A stretch of 64,000 bases of DNA from Mesorhizobium sp. M1E.F.Ca.ET.045.02.1.1 (GTDB taxonomy: Bacteria; Pseudomonadota; Alphaproteobacteria; Rhizobiales; Rhizobiaceae), in assembly GCF_003952485.1 (NCBI RefSeq), contig NZ_CP034447.1, positions 744,001-808,000 on the forward strand, written 5' to 3'. This document shows, in pieces, positions 61,246 to 64,000 of the stretch. A program made the position numbers and the translations under genes. The notes under the pieces are model-generated. The model was not told the DNA's origin and did no database searches. It saw only the letters and a list, made by a program, of their open reading frames with translations. Numbering within the stretch: position 1 is the stretch's first letter; each line of letters starts with the position of its first letter.

Positions 61246-63576
61246 ATGAAACCTGCCGTGGCCGATCACATCGAAATAAAGAAATACGAACACCCGACCG
61301 GGGGCTGGGGGTCGCTTCGTTCCCTGGCGCGTCACGCGCGCAGCGAAGGCCTGTTGATCTCGGGAATATGGAGCACGCTGCTCAAGCAGAACAAGGCAGA
61401 CGGCTATATGTGCGTGTCCTGCTCATGGGCGAAACCGGCTGATCCGAGGCCTTTCGAGTTCTGTGAAAACGGCGCTAAGGCCACGATGTGGGATCAGACG
61501 AAACTGCGCTGCGGGCCGGATTTCTTCGCGCAGCACAAGGTCGCGGAGTTGCTCGATTGGCCGGACCGGGACTTGGAAAAGCAAGGCCGCTTGACGGACC
61601 CCATGCGCTACAATCCGGTCACCGACCAGTATGAACCGGTTGCCTGGGAAAGTGCATTCCGCGAGATCGCCGTCGAGCTCCAGCGGCTCAATCCGAAATC
61701 GGTTGTCTTCTACTCCTCCGGCCGTGCCTCGCTGGAGGCCTCATTCATGTATCAGCTTTTCGCGCGCATCTACGGTTCATCCAACCTGCCGGATTCGTCG
61801 AACATGTGCCACGAATCGACCTCGGTCGGCCTGCCCGAGTCGATCGGCTCCCCGGTTGGGACCGTTCAACTCGAGGACTTCTCGAAAACTGACATGATGT
61901 TCTTCTTCGGCCATAACACCGGCGTCACGGCGCCGCGGCTGCTGCATCCATTGCAGGAGGCACGCCAACGACAGGTGCCAGTGTTCACTTTCAATCCTTT
62001 GCCCGAGCGAGGTCTGAAGCGGTTCAAGAATCCGCAAAACCCTGTCGACATGTTATCGCCGGGGCCTGGCACCAAGATGTCCAGCGACTTCTTCCAGGTT
62101 CGTTGCGGTGGTGACATCGCAGCCATGACTGGTATCGCCAAGGCGGTGCTTGCGCTCGACGATGCTGCGTGTGAGCGCGCAAGTCAGCGTGTCCTGGACG
62201 TCGATTTCATCGCCGAGCACACCCACGGCTTTGCCGAATTCGAATCGTATCTGCGCGACGCCAGCTGGAACGATATCGTCAGACGCTCCGGTATCGCTCA
62301 GGCCGATCTGGAGCATGTCGCGAAAATCTACAGCCTTTCCCGTGCTGTAATCGGAAATTACGGCATGGGCCTGACGCAGCACCGGCATGGCACCGAGAAT
62401 GTCCAGATGCTATGCAACCTGCTGCTGATGCGCGGCAATATGGGCAAACCCGGGGCCGGCATTTCGCCACTGCGCGGCCATTCAAATGTTCAAGGCCAGC
62501 GCACTGTCGGCATAACTGAAAAACCCGAACTCGCTCCCTTGGACAGATTCGCCGAGTTCTACGCCTTCGAGCCACCGCGCGAGAAAGGCCTCGACACGGT
62601 CGAGACCTGCGAAGGCGTTATCGGGGGATGGGTGAATGGCTTCATCGGACTGGGAGGCAATTTCGTTCGCGCAGTGCCGGAAACCGGCCTGGTCGAAAAG
62701 GCTTGGCGTGGACTGGGCATTCATGTCGAGATCGCAACCAAGCTCAACCGCAGCCATCTCATCCCGGGAGCCGTCACCTATCTTCTCCCCTGCCTGTCGC
62801 GGCTGGAAAGAGATCACCAGGCAAGCGGCGACCAGACCGTCTCGATAGAAGATTCGACCGCATGCATCCACGGCTCCTTTGGATCGCGGCCTCCCGCGTC
62901 GCCAAACCTGCTTTCGGAGCCAAAGATCGTCGCCGAACTTGCCAAGGCCACGGTGCCGAACAAAAGTTCCATCCCATGGGACCAATGGGTTGCTGATTAT
63001 TCGCGTATCCGCAATGAGATCGAACGGTGCTATCCTCAACACTTCCGCGATTTCAACACGCGGTTTCTCGACCCCGGCGGCTTTCACCGTGATATCAAGG
63101 CGTCGAAACGCGTGTGGGAGACACCGAACAAGAAAGCCAATTTCAAGTTGCCGTCGATGCTCGAGGCAAATCCCGATATCGATCTCTCGGGTGACAATGT
63201 GCTGACGCTGATCACAGTTCGCTCCAATGATCAGTTCAACACCACCGTCTACGGCTATGACGACAGGCTGCGCGGCATCTACGGAACCCGCATGGTGCTT
63301 CTCATGAATGAGGCGGACATCCAGCGTTTCGGGTTAAGTGCGGGGCAGGAAATCGATCTCGAAACCCATGCCGATGATGGTGTGGAGCGGCGCGTGCGCG
63401 GTTTACGGGTCACATCCTATTCGATTCCCGAGGGGAACTGTGCCGGCTACTATCCGGAACTCAACCCGTTGGTTCCACTCTGGCATCGGGCAAAGAAAGC
63501 TCATGTTCCAGCAGGGAAATCGTTACCAGTCAGAGTTGTTCCCCGAAAGACCCCGGCCCGTAATGGTCTCCTTTGA
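61246..63576 (+). CDS. ydeP-like: YdeP-type molybdopterin oxidoreductase (FdhF-like)
   Basis: A 776-residue protein of the formate-dehydrogenase alpha-like YdeP family. The N-terminal half has EHPTGGWGSLRSLARHARSE, YMCVSCSW (Cys pair for a cluster), VVFYSSGRASLEASFMYQLF and SSNMCHESTSVGLPESIGSP (molybdopterin binding), MMFFFGHNTGVTAPRLLHPL, and the C-terminal part VLTLITVRSNDQFNTTVYGY and REGNCAGYYPELN-like sequence. ATG 61246 is used; a GTG at 61237 is possible. Reaction not settled for YdeP. An EcfG-type promoter fits general stress or acid-stress control. Confidence 0.85.
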   Translation: MKPAVADHIEIKKYEHPTGGWGSLRSLARHARSEGLLISGIWSTLLKQNKADGYMCVSCSWAKPADPRPFEFCENGAKATMWDQTKLRCGPDFFAQHKVAELLDWPDRDLEKQGRLTDPMRYNPVTDQYEPVAWESAFREIAVELQRLNPKSVVFYSSGRASLEASFMYQLFARIYGSSNLPDSSNMCHESTSVGLPESIGSPVGTVQLEDFSKTDMMFFFGHNTGVTAPRLLHPLQEARQRQVPVFTFNPLPERGLKRFKNPQNPVDMLSPGPGTKMSSDFFQVRCGGDIAAMTGIAKAVLALDDAACERASQRVLDVDFIAEHTHGFAEFESYLRDASWNDIVRRSGIAQADLEHVAKIYSLSRAVIGNYGMGLTQHRHGTENVQMLCNLLLMRGNMGKPGAGISPLRGHSNVQGQRTVGITEKPELAPLDRFAEFYAFEPPREKGLDTVETCEGVIGGWVNGFIGLGGNFVRAVPETGLVEKAWRGLGIHVEIATKLNRSHLIPGAVTYLLPCLSRLERDHQASGDQTVSIEDSTACIHGSFGSRPPASPNLLSEPKIVAELAKATVPNKSSIPWDQWVADYSRIRNEIERCYPQHFRDFNTRFLDPGGFHRDIKASKRVWETPNKKANFKLPSMLEANPDIDLSGDNVLTLITVRSNDQFNTTVYGYDDRLRGIYGTRMVLLMNEADIQRFGLSAGQEIDLETHADDGVERRVRGLRVTSYSIPEGNCAGYYPELNPLVPLWHRAKKAHVPAGKSLPVRVVPRKTPARNGLL

Positions 63577-64000
63577 AGTATAGATCTCGTTCTGATCCCC
63601 TCAGACGCCTTGCTGAAGGCGGCTGAAATATTAGCATCCCTGAGAATGGGTTGCCGTAGCGAATATCTCCCCTGATATGCGCTGTTGAGTCGTTTCACCT
63701 TGCCCTTCACTTAAATGGGCACATGTCCACGGCCCTCCAGAGGACTCATTTAGCTGGGTTTTCAAGCATGCCTTGGCGTCAGGTGTTGCCGCATGACATC
63801 GCACCGATTTCGAACCAGAAACGACGGTGCTGAGCATCCTTTTACAACCGGCCGCGTTATGTTCTCGGCTTGATGGTAGATTCGTCATGGCAAGGTGCAT
63901 GAGCTCGTTAATCTGCCGTCGGAAGCGGAGACGATCCTCAATCCTCCCCGCCTTTGCACATAGAATTCAGATCTCATCCAGAAATTTTGTCGCCACCCTT
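63577..64000. other. Right-edge stretch without a recognisable gene
   Basis: About 420 nt after the oxidoreductase. The longest frames have no domain or good start. The window ends here, so an incomplete gene cannot be excluded. Confidence 0.4.

Overview
The window reads as the genome of a Hyphomicrobiales (rhizobial) alphaproteobacterium, most like Mesorhizobium. The grounds are GC-rich coding, a Ros/MucR zinc-finger regulator, an HWE-type histidine kinase next to a single-domain receiver, a RepB-type partition protein, a MarC-like and an OprB-like protein, many small rhizobial stress proteins, and repeated promoter-like motifs of the alphaproteobacterial EcfG (RpoE2/SigT) type. This assignment is inference from gene content, not a database match. 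No tRNA, rRNA or CRISPR array was seen.

Layout. 1-4.8 kb: the end of a sugar ABC transporter (permease, binding protein), an epimerase, and a divergent SDR (frameshifted) plus ornithine-cyclodeaminase-family pair. 4.8-7.3 kb: debris (GGDEF tail), a RepB-like protein and small ORFs. 7.4-16.9 kb: a compact nine-gene minus-strand operon (uncharacterised protein, DyP peroxidase, MarC-like protein, DUF4331, SDR, TPR, UreH/NicO-like transporter, cysteine-less flavoprotein disulfide-reductase homologue, OprB porin) facing a TetR gene across an inverted repeat. 18.1-23.1 kb: an RND pump and adaptor with a divergent AcrR-like regulator and an AcrR-type operator. 23.3-25.8 kb: a membrane protein, a DUF900 lipoprotein hydrolase and another TetR. 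25.8-36 kb: a patchwork of remnants and mobile DNA (isochorismatase fragment, integrase remnant, IS1182 transposase, frameshifted MucR, serine-recombinase remnant, a tRNA-3'-end-like sequence) mixed with intact genes (epoxide hydrolase, winged-helix/TPR regulator, Fic protein). 36.3-42.6 kb: a methyltransferase, then a three-gene signalling operon (CheB with zinc ribbon, CheB-CheR-PAS-HWE kinase hybrid, receiver). 43-63.6 kb: small stress-type genes, LigC-type DNA ligase, two Nramp-family transporters, PRC-barrel proteins, a CtaG homologue with a homopolymer frameshift, and a YdeP-type molybdopterin oxidoreductase.

How it fits together. Nine sites of the form GGAAC-N16-(G/A/C)GTT lie just upstream of genes, eight of them between 46.7 and 61.2 kb, on both strands and all with the same spacing. 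This suggests the right-hand third is a cluster of general-stress-response (EcfG) target genes: DNA ligation, metal transport, PRC proteins, a cysteine hydrolase, an HD-like protein with a lost HD motif, and a formate-dehydrogenase-like oxidoreductase. The nine-gene DyP/DUF4331 operon with its own TetR is the other candidate for an undescribed functional unit. Many junctions in both have 4-nt ATGA overlaps, so translational coupling is likely.
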